Source of the DNA: CAZYEI01 sp964646425
Lineage (GTDB): Bacteria > Bacillota_I > Bacilli_A > RFN20 > JAISJY01
Assembly: GCA_964646425.1 (NCBI GenBank)
Contig: CAZYEI010000007.1
Coordinates: 1 to 49,202 of the forward strand
DNA: 49,202 nucleotides
Direction: 5' to 3'
Part shown: piece by piece, positions 8,283 to 16,602 of the stretch
Layout of the letters: every line of letters begins with the position of its first letter
Position numbering within the stretch: position 1 is the first letter of the stretch
Program-made: the position numbers and the translations under genes
Notes under the pieces: model-generated
What the model was told of the DNA's origin: nothing
Databases searched by the model: none
Seen by the model: only the letters and a program-made list of their open reading frames with translations

Positions 8283-10502
8283 ATGAGTTATACATATAAT
8301 TTTGATGATGTTATTTCTAAATTAAATGAATATGTAAGCAAAAAAGAGAGTTATGATCTTATTGTTAAAGCATATAATTTTATGTTAGAAAAGCATGATG
8401 GTCAATATAGAAAAAGTGGTGAACCATATAGCAATCACTTAATTGCAGTTGCTTATATTTTAGCAGGGTTACATGCAGGTCCAACAACAATATGTGCTGG
8501 ATTATTGCATGATACAATCGAAGATTGTGCTGTTACTTTCCAAGATATTGAAAGTAATTTTTCAACTGAAGTAGCTTATCTTGTTGATGCCGTAACTAAA
8601 GTTACACAATTATCAAATATAAATAAAGAAGACTATTTAGCTGAAAATCACCGAAAAATATTTATTGCTATGGCTAAAGATATTCGGGTTATTATCATTA
8701 AACTTGCTGATAGACTTCATAATATGAGAACATTAGAATTTCAAAAAGTTGAAAAGCAAAAACAAATTGCCAAAGAAACACTTGAAGTTTATACTCCTAT
8801 TGCTCATAGATTAGGTTTAAATAATATTAAGACAGAACTTGAAAATTTATGCTTATTTTATTTAAATAGAGAAAAATATTTAGAAATTGAAAAATTACTA
8901 CATACCAAAGAAGAAGAAAGACATGATGCAGTAGCAAAAATGGAAGAGAAGTTAAAAAAACTTTTAGATAAAAATAAACTTCCATATAAAATGTCTGGTA
9001 GAGCAAAATCTATATATAGTATTTATAAAAAAATGTATGTGAAAGGCCGAGATTTTAGTGAAATTTATGATTTACAAGCGTTAAGAATTATTACAAATAC
9101 TAAAACTCATTGTTATGAAATACTTGGTTATATACACGCAACTTATCGTCCTATACCAGGAAGATTTAAGGATTATATTGCAATGCCTAAGCCTAATATG
9201 TATCAATCTCTACATACAACAATTATTGCTGAAGATGGTGAGATTTTTGAAATACAAATTCGTACAAAAGAAATGGATGAAATAGCTGAAAGTGGTGTTG
9301 CTGCACACTGGAAATATAAAGAAAACAAAGGTTATGATGCATCTAAAGAACAAAAAGAAATTGAAGAAAAACTTCATTGGTTTAGAGATTTTGTAGCATT
9401 ATCTGATGAAGAATTACAAGATAGTGATGCAAAGGAATATATGAATGTTTTAACACATGATATTTTTGAAGCTAATGTATATTGTTTAACGCCTAAAGGA
9501 AGAGTTATTGATTTACCAAACGGAGCTACACCAATCGATTTTGCCTATAAGATTCATACTCAAGTTGGTCATACTATGGTTGGTGCAATTGTAAATGGAG
9601 CAATGGTACCATTATCAACAGTTCTTAAAACTGGCGATGTTGTTGATATAAAAACAAATAAAAACACTGGTCCTAATGAAGGTTGGCTACAAATAGCTAA
9701 AACTTCATATGCATTAAATCATATTCGTAAATATTTAATGAAACAAAATGTTGCTAAAAATCGTGATGATTTAATTTTAAATGGTAAGACATACTTTGAA
9801 ATTGCTTGTCGTGATGATGGCTTGTCTTATAATGAATGTATTGCTTTTTTAGAAGATGAAAAAAATAAAAAAATATTATCTTTTGAATCTATAGAGGATA
9901 TGTTTTTAGCAATCGGTGCTCGTCATTTAACAGCAGGTAATATTACAAATAAAATAAAACAAGAAAAGAAAAAAGAACAACAAGTAGTAGAAACTACACA
10001 AGAACTTTTAAATAAACAAAAAAAATATAATAAAACTGATTTAAATGGAAATAATTTAGGAGTAATTGTTGAAGGGATAGATCGCATTGCTATTTCAATG
10101 GCTCAATGCTGTTCACCAATACCAGGAGATCCAATTGTTGGTTATATTTCTAAGGGACTTGGCGTTAAGATACATCGCCATGATTGTCCAAATATTATTA
10201 ATGAACATAAAAGAATTATTGCTGTTAGTTGGGAAAATGAAAAAGATGATAGTGTTTTACATGCTGTTTCAATTCAAGTAAAAGCAACTGATAGACCAAA
10301 TTTATTAATGGATGTTATTAATGCAATGAGTCAACTTAAAATTAGTATTCAAAGTATTAATGGAACTGTTGTTGATAACACATCTTTTTGTTATTTTGAT
10401 TTAAATATCAAAGTCAAAAATTTGGAACATTTAAAAACAGTGATGAATGCAATCTATAATATTCCTGATATTATATCGATTTCAAGATTAACAAAAAATT
10501 AG
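8283..10502 (+). CDS. relA: Bifunctional (p)ppGpp synthetase/hydrolase RelA/SpoT (Rel)
   Basis: Rel makes and degrades the stringent-response alarmone (739 aa, standard long form). Domains in order are the HD hydrolase with intact LLHDTIED (about residue 80), the synthetase with GRAKSIYSIYKKM, YDLQALRII and YQSLHTT (about 240-340), TGS (about 400-460), a zinc-finger-like region with QCCSPIPGDPIVGY (about 610), and a C-terminal ACT domain. Both catalytic halves look intact, so it should be truly bifunctional. I start it at ATG 8283; the in-frame TTG at 8274 abuts the AAGGAAG ribosome site and is too close to it. The hisS-aspS operon follows, as in Bacillus. Confidence 0.97.
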   Translation: MSYTYNFDDVISKLNEYVSKKESYDLIVKAYNFMLEKHDGQYRKSGEPYSNHLIAVAYILAGLHAGPTTICAGLLHDTIEDCAVTFQDIESNFSTEVAYLVDAVTKVTQLSNINKEDYLAENHRKIFIAMAKDIRVIIIKLADRLHNMRTLEFQKVEKQKQIAKETLEVYTPIAHRLGLNNIKTELENLCLFYLNREKYLEIEKLLHTKEEERHDAVAKMEEKLKKLLDKNKLPYKMSGRAKSIYSIYKKMYVKGRDFSEIYDLQALRIITNTKTHCYEILGYIHATYRPIPGRFKDYIAMPKPNMYQSLHTTIIAEDGEIFEIQIRTKEMDEIAESGVAAHWKYKENKGYDASKEQKEIEEKLHWFRDFVALSDEELQDSDAKEYMNVLTHDIFEANVYCLTPKGRVIDLPNGATPIDFAYKIHTQVGHTMVGAIVNGAMVPLSTVLKTGDVVDIKTNKNTGPNEGWLQIAKTSYALNHIRKYLMKQNVAKNRDDLILNGKTYFEIACRDDGLSYNECIAFLEDEKNKKILSFESIEDMFLAIGARHLTAGNITNKIKQEKKKEQQVVETTQELLNKQKKYNKTDLNGNNLGVIVEGIDRIAISMAQCCSPIPGDPIVGYISKGLGVKIHRHDCPNIINEHKRIIAVSWENEKDDSVLHAVSIQVKATDRPNLLMDVINAMSQLKISIQSINGTVVDNTSFCYFDLNIKVKNLEHLKTVMNAIYNIPDIISISRLTKN

Positions 10503-10534
10503 CACTTGTAAAATATTTTTTTTCAACTATAATA

Positions 10535-10757
10535 TAAGTATATTCGTTGAAGAAAAGGAAATTTTTCGAAGCATTAAAGAGAGGGTTATTTGGTGCAAAA
10601 ACCTATGCTGAAATTAATTTTTGACATTTTGGAGAAACAATAATGAAATTAAGTAGTTATTGTCGTTAACTGCGTTAAAGTATAAAGTGCATAGATTTTT
10701 TCTATGAACTAAGGTGGTACCACGCTAAAGCGTCCTTAGATTTAAGGATGCTTTTTA
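10535..10757 (+). promoter_or_regulatory. T-box leader riboswitch upstream of hisS-aspS
   Basis: T-boxes bind uncharged tRNA in the nascent leader and switch an antiterminator against a terminator. The near-invariant T-box AAGGTGGTACCACG is at 10711-10724. Upstream, the GAGAGGG and GGTGCAAAAACC elements (10580-10603) are typical of distal stem I. A terminator stem, GCGTCCTTA / TAAGGATGC with a T run (10729-10756), competes with the T-box helix. The likely specifier is GAC at 10623-10625 (Asp), which shares its C with an overlapping CAT (His). The UGGU acceptor-pairing element would wobble with the G73 of tRNA-Asp and mismatch the C73 of tRNA-His, which favours Asp. The class call is firm; the specifier is inferred. 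Confidence 0.92.
10729..10756 (+). terminator. Regulated terminator of the T-box
   Basis: The hairpin arms GCGTCCTTA and TAAGGATGC (one G-U pair) are followed by TTTTTATTT. The 5' arm overlaps the T-box antiterminator partner, so the two structures are mutually exclusive. Confidence 0.85.
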
Positions 10758-10775
10758 TTTAAAGGAGGAATTATT

Positions 10776-12281
10776 GTGGCACAGTATAGTTTACCAAGAG
10801 GAACACAAGATTTTTTACCTGAAAAAAGTGAAAAAATATCTTATGTTGAATATTTATTAAAAAGTATAGCAGGTCTATATGGATATCGAGAAATTAGAAC
10901 ACCAATTTTTGAACATACACCATTATTTTTAAGATCGGTTGGAGAATCAAGTGATATTGTAAATAAAGAGATGTATACATTTTTAGATAAATCTGAACGC
11001 TCGATTACTTTACGTCCTGAAGGAACTGCTGGCGTAATTAGAGCTTTTGTTGAAAATAAGATGTATGCTAATCCAGATCTTCCTATAAAACTTTTCTATG
11101 ATGGACCGGTTTTTAGATATGAAAGACCAAAAGCAGGAAGATATCGTCAATTGAATCAATTTGGTTTTGAATGCATTGGAGTTAATTCTCCATATGCTGA
11201 TGCTGAATTAATTATAATGGTCACTTCAATTGTTTCAATGCTTGGAATAAAAGACTTTAAAATTAAAATAAACAGCATTGGTGATAAAGAAAGCCGTGAA
11301 GCTTATAAAGATGCTTTAAGAGAGTATTTTAAACCTTATCTAAGTACAATGTGTGAAGATTGTCAAAGAAGATATATCCAAAATCCATTAAGAATTTTGG
11401 ATTGTAAAATTGATGCAAATCATGAAGCGATTTTAAATGCACCTAAAATTAATGATTATTTGAATGAAAAATCACTAAAATATTTTAATGATGTTGTTAC
11501 ATTATTAAATAAATATGGAATTCCATTTGAATTAGATACCTCACTAGTAAGAGGACTTGATTATTATAGTGATACTGTTTTTGAAATTGTAGCAACTGCT
11601 CCATCTGGACAAGATTACGGAGCAATTGGTGCTGGTGGAAGATATGACGGATTAGTCGAAGAAATTGGTGGTCCTAGCTTGCCTGCAATTGGAATGGCAT
11701 TTGGATTAGAACGTCTTGTCTTATTACTTGATGAATATCATTTGTTGGATGACATAAGATCGAAATTAGATGTTTATGTTATGCCTATTGGTAATGAAGC
11801 AATGGATTTAGCATTTGAAGTTGTGACATTTTTAAGAAGCAATGGATTTAAGACTGAAATTGATTATCAAAATAGATCAATAAAATCACAATTTAAAACT
11901 GTTGAAAGACTTGAAGCACCAATAGCAGTAATTATTGGTGATGAAGAAGTAAAAAATAAAACAGCAAATGTAAAGAATACATTTACAAAAGAACAAGTAA
12001 CAATTCCTTTGTCACAATTGCTTCCTTGTATTGATACATTATTACGTGCATTTGAAGAACCAGAAACTCATCATGATGATTGCAATTGTGGACATCACCA
12101 TGATGATCATGAATGTAAATGTAACCATGAACATAATGGTGAACATGAATGTTGTTGCAACCATGAGCATGATGATGATCATGAATGTAAATGTAACCAT
12201 GAACATAATGGTGAACATGAATGTTGTTGCAACCATGAGCATGATGATGATCATGAATGTAAATGTAAACATGATAATTAA
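10776..12281 (+). CDS. hisS: Histidyl-tRNA synthetase with a His/Cys-rich repeat tail
   Basis: Residues 1 to about 425 are an ordinary class II HisRS: motif 2 RYERPKAGRYRQ, the histidine-binding RGLDYYSDTVFEI, GAGGRYDGL, motif 3, and a C-terminal anticodon-binding domain. HisRS usually ends there. This one continues with a 71-residue tail (431-501) built of His, Cys, Asp, Glu, Asn, Lys and Gly, with 19 His and 14 Cys, including CxC and CCC clusters. Two exact copies of a 24-residue unit are encoded by a 72-bp DNA repeat. Such tails in other proteins bind Ni, Zn or Co; a metal role here is inference. It starts at GTG with AAAGGAGG in front, and aspS follows 24 bases downstream. Confidence 0.96.
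   Translation: MAQYSLPRGTQDFLPEKSEKISYVEYLLKSIAGLYGYREIRTPIFEHTPLFLRSVGESSDIVNKEMYTFLDKSERSITLRPEGTAGVIRAFVENKMYANPDLPIKLFYDGPVFRYERPKAGRYRQLNQFGFECIGVNSPYADAELIIMVTSIVSMLGIKDFKIKINSIGDKESREAYKDALREYFKPYLSTMCEDCQRRYIQNPLRILDCKIDANHEAILNAPKINDYLNEKSLKYFNDVVTLLNKYGIPFELDTSLVRGLDYYSDTVFEIVATAPSGQDYGAIGAGGRYDGLVEEIGGPSLPAIGMAFGLERLVLLLDEYHLLDDIRSKLDVYVMPIGNEAMDLAFEVVTFLRSNGFKTEIDYQNRSIKSQFKTVERLEAPIAVIIGDEEVKNKTANVKNTFTKEQVTIPLSQLLPCIDTLLRAFEEPETHHDDCNCGHHHDDHECKCNHEHNGEHECCCNHEHDDDHECKCNHEHNGEHECCCNHEHDDDHECKCKHDN
12102..12268 (+). repeat. 72-bp tandem repeat inside the 3' end of hisS
   Basis: Copy 1 (12102-12173) and copy 2 (12174-12245) look identical base for base, and a partial third copy runs 12246-12268 before diverging. 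The period is 72 bp, in frame, adding 24 residues per unit. Identity at silent positions suggests recent duplication, so copy number may vary between strains. Confidence 0.93.
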
Positions 12282-12305
12282 AATTAGTAGAGGGGAAAAT
12301 TATTT

Positions 12306-13604
12306 ATGGAAAGAACATTAATAAAGAATATCAAATTAGGTGAAATTAATAAAATTTGTGGTTTTGTTGAAAATTGTAGAAATAAAAAATCAATGGCTTT
12401 TATTGTTATTCGTGATACCTCAGGAAAACTTCAAATAACAATAGAAAAAGAAAAGCATCCTGAAATGCTTGAAGATATTGATAAAATTACTATTGATTCT
12501 GTTGTGGAATTTGAAGGATTAGTTGTTGCAAGCGAATATGTTAAATTAAATGGAATGGAAATGTATCCTGATTTTTTAAAAATTGAATCAATTGCTGCTC
12601 CTTCACCAATTCTTGCACCTAAAGGTGAAGAAACAAACATTGATCAACGTTTAGATTATCGTTGGATTGATTTACGAACTGAAAAAAATAATTTAATGTT
12701 TAAAACACAAAGCTATTTTGTTGCAAAATTAAGAGAATTTTTAATTGAAAAAGAATTTGTTGAGATTCATACTCCAAAATTAATAGCAGCTGAGTCAGAA
12801 AGTGGTGCTGGTGTTTTTGAAGTTAAATATTTTGATGGTGTTGCTTATTTAGCTCAAAGTCCACAATTTTATAAACAAATGGCTATGGCAAGTGGTCTTG
12901 AAAGAATTTTTGAAACTGGTCCAGTTTTTAGAGCTGAAAAGTTTGCATCAAGAAAACATGCTACTGAGTTTACTGGATTTGATTTGGAATTTAGTTATAT
13001 CGAATCATATGAAGATGTAATGAAACTTGAAGAAGAAATGTTAACTTATGCTTTAAAAGCTGTAAAAGAAAAATATGGTGATGACATAAAAAGAGTATTC
13101 GATATAGATGTTATTGTTCCAACTTTGCCTTTCCCTAGAATTAAACTTGCTGATTTATATGCTGATTTAGAAAAAATGTATGGATATACTGTACCAAATT
13201 CAGAAAAAGGTGATTTAACTACTGAAGGTGAACGTATGTGTGCAAAATATGCCATGGAAAAGTTTGGCAGTGAATTTTTATTTGTTACTGATTATAGTAA
13301 GGAAACTAGAGCATTTTATCATATGAGAAAAGATGGTATTCCTCAAGGCTATGATTTAATTTGGAAGGGATGCGAAATTACAACAGGTGCTCAAAGAGAA
13401 CACCGCTATGATATTTTAAAAGCTCAAGCTCAAGAAAAAGGTTTAGATAAAGATGTTGCATTTTATCTTGACTTCTTCAAATATGGTGTTCCACCTCACG
13501 GTGGATTTGGAATTGGTGTTGACCGTATTACAATGTTATTATTCAATGTTGGAATTAAAGAAGCAATGTTTTTATTCCGTGGTCCTGATCGCTTAAACCC
13601 ATAA
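12306..13604 (+). CDS. aspS: Aspartyl-tRNA synthetase, archaeal-type (short form without GAD domain)
   Basis: Bacterial AspRS is about 590 residues with an inserted GAD domain; this protein is 432 residues and lacks it. It has an N-terminal OB anticodon-binding domain (about 1-105), then a class II core with YRWIDLRTE, QSPQFYKQ, GPVFRAEKFASRKHATEF (motif 2) and GFGIGVDRITMLL (motif 3), ending FRGPDRLNP. This is the archaeal/eukaryotic-like lineage also found in some Clostridia. Members are often non-discriminating and charge tRNA-Asn with Asp for GatCAB; I cannot settle that from this sequence. It occupies the place of bacterial aspS after hisS, under the same T-box. Confidence 0.93.
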   Translation: MERTLIKNIKLGEINKICGFVENCRNKKSMAFIVIRDTSGKLQITIEKEKHPEMLEDIDKITIDSVVEFEGLVVASEYVKLNGMEMYPDFLKIESIAAPSPILAPKGEETNIDQRLDYRWIDLRTEKNNLMFKTQSYFVAKLREFLIEKEFVEIHTPKLIAAESESGAGVFEVKYFDGVAYLAQSPQFYKQMAMASGLERIFETGPVFRAEKFASRKHATEFTGFDLEFSYIESYEDVMKLEEEMLTYALKAVKEKYGDDIKRVFDIDVIVPTLPFPRIKLADLYADLEKMYGYTVPNSEKGDLTTEGERMCAKYAMEKFGSEFLFVTDYSKETRAFYHMRKDGIPQGYDLIWKGCEITTGAQREHRYDILKAQAQEKGLDKDVAFYLDFFKYGVPPHGGFGIGVDRITMLLFNVGIKEAMFLFRGPDRLNP

Positions 13605-13627
13605 TTTAATAAATATTTGATAACTAC

Positions 13628-13656
13628 TTGGAAATGTAATATTCATATGTTATAAT
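13628..13656 (+). promoter_or_regulatory. Promoter of the 6S RNA gene
   Basis: The -35 TTGGAA (13628-13633), an exact 17-base spacer and the -10 TATAAT (13651-13656) predict a start at about G13663, which is also where the RNA's closing helix begins. Confidence 0.8.
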
Positions 13657-13662
13657 AATTTT

Positions 13663-13830
13663 GCCTAGATGGAATATTGCATTTCCTACATTTTACATTC
13701 GGGAAACAGAAGTTGCAACTTGTGTTGAAGACCGTTCAACTGCTAACAGTTATTTAAGTTCGGGATCCTAATAGTTGGACAGAGTTACCCACCTGAACAT
13801 ACAGGGAGAATGACCAAGCCATTTAGGCAT
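13663..13830 (+). ncRNA. ssrS: 6S RNA
   Basis: This is a roughly 168-nt RNA whose ends pair: GCCTAGATGG (13663-13672) with CCATTTAGGC (13820-13829), one G-U pair, enclosing a long, partly paired interior that includes a TTCGGG element. A near-consensus promoter precedes it and an intrinsic terminator follows. 6S RNA mimics an open promoter and sequesters housekeeping RNA polymerase, chiefly in stationary phase. From memory, B. subtilis 6S-1 (bsrA) lies immediately downstream of aspS, the same position. No open reading frame or tRNA fold fits. Architecture plus synteny make this likely; the exact 3' end is uncertain. Confidence 0.82.
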
Positions 13831-13835
13831 TATTC

Positions 13836-13860
13836 AATAGCACTTTAAGTGCTATTTTTA
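13836..13860 (+). terminator. Terminator of 6S RNA
   Basis: The perfect inverted repeat AATAGCACTT (13836-13845) / AAGTGCTATT (13847-13856) runs into a T stretch. Confidence 0.8.
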
Positions 13861-13936
13861 ATTTTAATTAAGTAATATCTTTAAATATATTAAAAATTTA
13901 GTTATAATATAATTATAATAAAGTGAGGAATTTTTT

Positions 13937-14116
13937 ATGATTGATTCTAAATTAATTGAGCGTATAAATGAACTTGCTCATCTTGAAAAAAATAGAGAGC
14001 TAACATTAGATGAAAAAGAAGAACAAGCAAGACTTAGAAAGGAATATTTGGAGTTGTTTAGAGCAGGTTTTAAACAACAGCTTGATAATATTAAAATTGT
14101 AAAACAAAAAGAATAG
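13937..14116 (+). CDS. ynzC: DUF896/UPF0291 protein, YnzC-like
   Basis: This 59-residue protein begins MIDSKLIERINELA, with the family core LTLDEKEEQARLRKEYLELFR, and is predicted to be two antiparallel helices. It matches the UPF0291 family (YnzC in B. subtilis), whose function is unknown. In Bacillus ynzC lies between yneB and tkt; here it also precedes tkt, with a 13-base gap, and is probably co-transcribed with it. GTGAGG lies upstream of the ATG. Confidence 0.88.
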   Translation: MIDSKLIERINELAHLEKNRELTLDEKEEQARLRKEYLELFRAGFKQQLDNIKIVKQKE

Positions 14117-14129
14117 GAGGAGTTTATTT

Positions 14130-16082
14130 ATGAATAATATTTCAAATCTTTCAGTTAATGCTATACGAATATTAGGAGTTGATGCTATCAGCAAAGCAAA
14201 TTCTGGACACCCAGGTATGGTTCTTGGTTCGGCTCCAATGATGTATAATTTATATGCAAATCATTTAATTGCTAATCCACAAGATACTAATTGGATTAAT
14301 AGAGATAGGTTTGTTTTAGCTGCTGGTCATGCTTCAATGCTACTTTATGCAACATTACATTTATGTGGCTATAATATTTCTATGAATGATATAACAAATT
14401 TTAGACAATTGAATTCTAAGACACCTGGTCATCCTGAATATTTACATACTCCAGGTATTGATTGCACAAGCGGGCCATTAGGACAAGGAATTGCTCATGC
14501 TGTTGGTATGGCGATGGCAGAAGCACATCTTGCCAAAGTATATAATAAACCACAATTTCCAATTATAAATCATTATACCTATGTTTTATGTGGTGATGGC
14601 GATTTATATGAGGGAGTAACTCATGAAGCAATTTCTCTTGCAGGACGTTATAATTTAAAGAAATTAATTGTAATATATGATTGCAATAATGTAACATTAG
14701 ATGGTTCTTTAAATTTAGCATTTCAAGAAAATACTAAAGGAAGATTTGAAAGTTGCAATTGGAATGTCTTAGAAGTTAAAGATGGCAACAATTTGGTAGA
14801 GTTTAATAGTGCATTAGAAAAAGCAAAACATAGTGATAAACCAACATTAATTATTACGCATACAATTATTGGTTATGGTTCCCTTAATCAAGGTACAAAT
14901 AAAGTACATGGCTCTCCTCTTTCTAGTGAAGATATTGCCCAACTTCGTAAATTTTTAAAATGGGATAATAATCCGTTTTTTATTCCTGATGAAGTTTATA
15001 ATCATTTTCATGATACATTTGGCAAAAGAGGAATGAATTCATATAATGAATGGTGTAAGATGTTTGAAAAATATAAATTATTATATCCAAGTGAAGCAAC
15101 TTATTTGGAAGATGCAATAAACAATATGATTCCTCCATTTGAATATCCTAAATTTGAATTAAATTATAAGGAGGCATCACGCAAGACATCAAATAAAATT
15201 CTTAATGTTATTGCTAATCGTATTCCATATCTAGTTGGTGGTTCAGCTGATGTTGCTGGTTCAACCTTTACAGATATAAATAATGAAGAATTATTCGATG
15301 TTAATTCATATAATGGAAGAAATATTCGATATGGTATTCGTGAATTTGCAATGTCTTGTGCTCAAACTGGTATGCTTCTTCACGGTGGAATTAGATCATT
15401 TATCGGAGTGTTTGCTGTATTTGCAGATTATTTAAAACCATCTATTAGAACAGCTGCCTTGATGAATTTACCAGCAATCTATATTTTAACTCATGATAGT
15501 ATTGCAGTAGGTGAAGATGGACCAACACATGAGCCGATTGAACAAGTGAGCTCATTAAGATTAGTACCAAATCTAGTAACATTTAGACCTTGTAATGCGA
15601 TAGAAACTACATATTCATGGAAATATGCCCTAGAATCTACAAAACAACCAACTGCATTGTTTTTAACTAGACAAAATATTGAAGTTTTATCAAAACCATC
15701 ATATCAAGATTTTATTAAAGGTGCTTATATTGTTAGTGACGAATCAAATTATGATTTTGTATTAATTGCTACTGGAAGTGAAGTGGAACTTTCTTATTAT
15801 GCTTCACTTAAACTTAAAGAACAAGGAATCAAGTGCCGAGTTGTTTCAATGCCTTCTACTAATTTATTTGATAAATTATCTAAGGACGAGCAAGAATCAA
15901 TTATTGGTTCTAATTACGATAAGCGTATCTTTATTGAAATGGGTTCATCAATGCCACTATATAAATATGCTAAATTTGTTTACGGCATAGACACATTCGG
16001 TGCTAGTGGAAAAGCAAATGATGTATTAGAGTATTTTGGGTTTAGTGTGGATAAATTAGTTGATTTTATAAAAAAATTATAA
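14130..16082 (+). CDS. tkt: Transketolase
   Basis: This TPP enzyme exchanges two-carbon units between sugar phosphates in the non-oxidative pentose phosphate pathway (650 aa, normal). The N-terminal TPP domain has ANSGHPG, GHASMLLYA, GPLGQGIA and the GDGDLYEG motif. The middle Pyr domain has REFAMSCAQTGMLLHGG and the conserved HDSIAVGEDGPTHEP. The C-terminal domain begins near residue 525. GGAGGAG precedes the ATG. It may be the source of ribose and erythrose phosphate if the oxidative branch is missing, but that cannot be judged here. Confidence 0.97.
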   Translation: MNNISNLSVNAIRILGVDAISKANSGHPGMVLGSAPMMYNLYANHLIANPQDTNWINRDRFVLAAGHASMLLYATLHLCGYNISMNDITNFRQLNSKTPGHPEYLHTPGIDCTSGPLGQGIAHAVGMAMAEAHLAKVYNKPQFPIINHYTYVLCGDGDLYEGVTHEAISLAGRYNLKKLIVIYDCNNVTLDGSLNLAFQENTKGRFESCNWNVLEVKDGNNLVEFNSALEKAKHSDKPTLIITHTIIGYGSLNQGTNKVHGSPLSSEDIAQLRKFLKWDNNPFFIPDEVYNHFHDTFGKRGMNSYNEWCKMFEKYKLLYPSEATYLEDAINNMIPPFEYPKFELNYKEASRKTSNKILNVIANRIPYLVGGSADVAGSTFTDINNEELFDVNSYNGRNIRYGIREFAMSCAQTGMLLHGGIRSFIGVFAVFADYLKPSIRTAALMNLPAIYILTHDSIAVGEDGPTHEPIEQVSSLRLVPNLVTFRPCNAIETTYSWKYALESTKQPTALFLTRQNIEVLSKPSYQDFIKGAYIVSDESNYDFVLIATGSEVELSYYASLKLKEQGIKCRVVSMPSTNLFDKLSKDEQESIIGSNYDKRIFIEMGSSMPLYKYAKFVYGIDTFGASGKANDVLEYFGFSVDKLVDFIKKL

Positions 16083-16109
16083 GAAGTGACACGCTTCGAC
16101 ATGTTATTT

Positions 16110-16149
16110 AACTCCTTTTTAGTATTATATACAAGAAAGGAGTTTTTAT
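16110..16149 (+). terminator. Hairpin with U tract overlapping the next gene's ribosome site
   Basis: AACTCCTTT (16110-16118) pairs perfectly with AAAGGAGTT (16136-16144) and is followed by TTTTA, so it can act as a tkt terminator. The 3' arm is also the Shine-Dalgarno of the sirA-like gene, so the folded RNA would hide that ribosome site. Both roles are inferred from base pairing alone. Confidence 0.6.
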
Positions 16150-16151
16150 AT

Positions 16152-16559
16152 ATGAAAAAAATGAAATTTTATCAGGTAAAGAATGGATTTGTAAGTGCAT
16201 TTCAAGATGAAAAAATTAAAGTCTTTTTAGAGTTATTTACTAGAGCATTAGATAATGATTTTTGTAAAGAACAGTTCAATCTTATAATTGAAAAAGTAGA
16301 TAAAAAAAGATTACGAGATTTATTATTGTTAAAATATGAAAATCGTAATGATTTTACTATCGAAGATGATACTTATCATCTAATAAATTTAGTTAGTGAA
16401 ACAGAAGAAAGATTAAAAGTATATGATGATCATTTAGAATTAGAATATAAAGCAAAAAAGAGTCAATTTTATGAATTCTTAACAATATTTTATCCAAATC
16501 TTTTTTCAATCGATGAAAATAATGAAAAAATAGCACCGCTTAGACTTGTAAAACCTTAG
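16152..16559 (+). CDS. SirA-like protein (possible sporulation inhibitor of replication)
   Basis: A 135-residue soluble protein lies between tkt and yneF, exactly where B. subtilis has sirA (yneE), whose product binds DnaA and blocks re-initiation during sporulation. Overall length is close (SirA is about 148 aa). Similarity is limited: an aromatic start (MKKMKFYQV versus HYYTYLI), an early FLELF segment, and a C-terminal FYEFLTIFYPNLFSID followed by a closing LVKP that resembles the FFEVL...PCFLAID...NPVKE end of SirA. I start it at ATG 16152, placed after AAAGGAG; an upstream in-frame ATG at 16086 has no ribosome site. Position and C-terminus support the call; it could be unrelated. Confidence 0.55.
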   Translation: MKKMKFYQVKNGFVSAFQDEKIKVFLELFTRALDNDFCKEQFNLIIEKVDKKRLRDLLLLKYENRNDFTIEDDTYHLINLVSETEERLKVYDDHLELEYKAKKSQFYEFLTIFYPNLFSIDENNEKIAPLRLVKP

Positions 16560-16602
16560 TTATTAAGTTAAAATATAAAAGTCAAGGAATGGAGGAGATA
16601 AT

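Noticed and set aside
12102..12268. A CRISPR-like or satellite array
   Set aside because: The repeats are adjoining, in frame and without spacers; they are coding repeats in hisS.
12031..12321. Repetitive Met/Ile/Asn-rich reading frames over the 3' end of hisS on both strands
   Set aside because: They are other-frame readings of the 72-bp repeat that encodes the His/Cys tail; none has a ribosome site or a protein-like composition.
13740..13780. A possible tRNA, suggested by GTTCGGGATCC
   Set aside because: No matching acceptor stem, anticodon arm or CCA-compatible end; the region folds as the interior of the 6S RNA.
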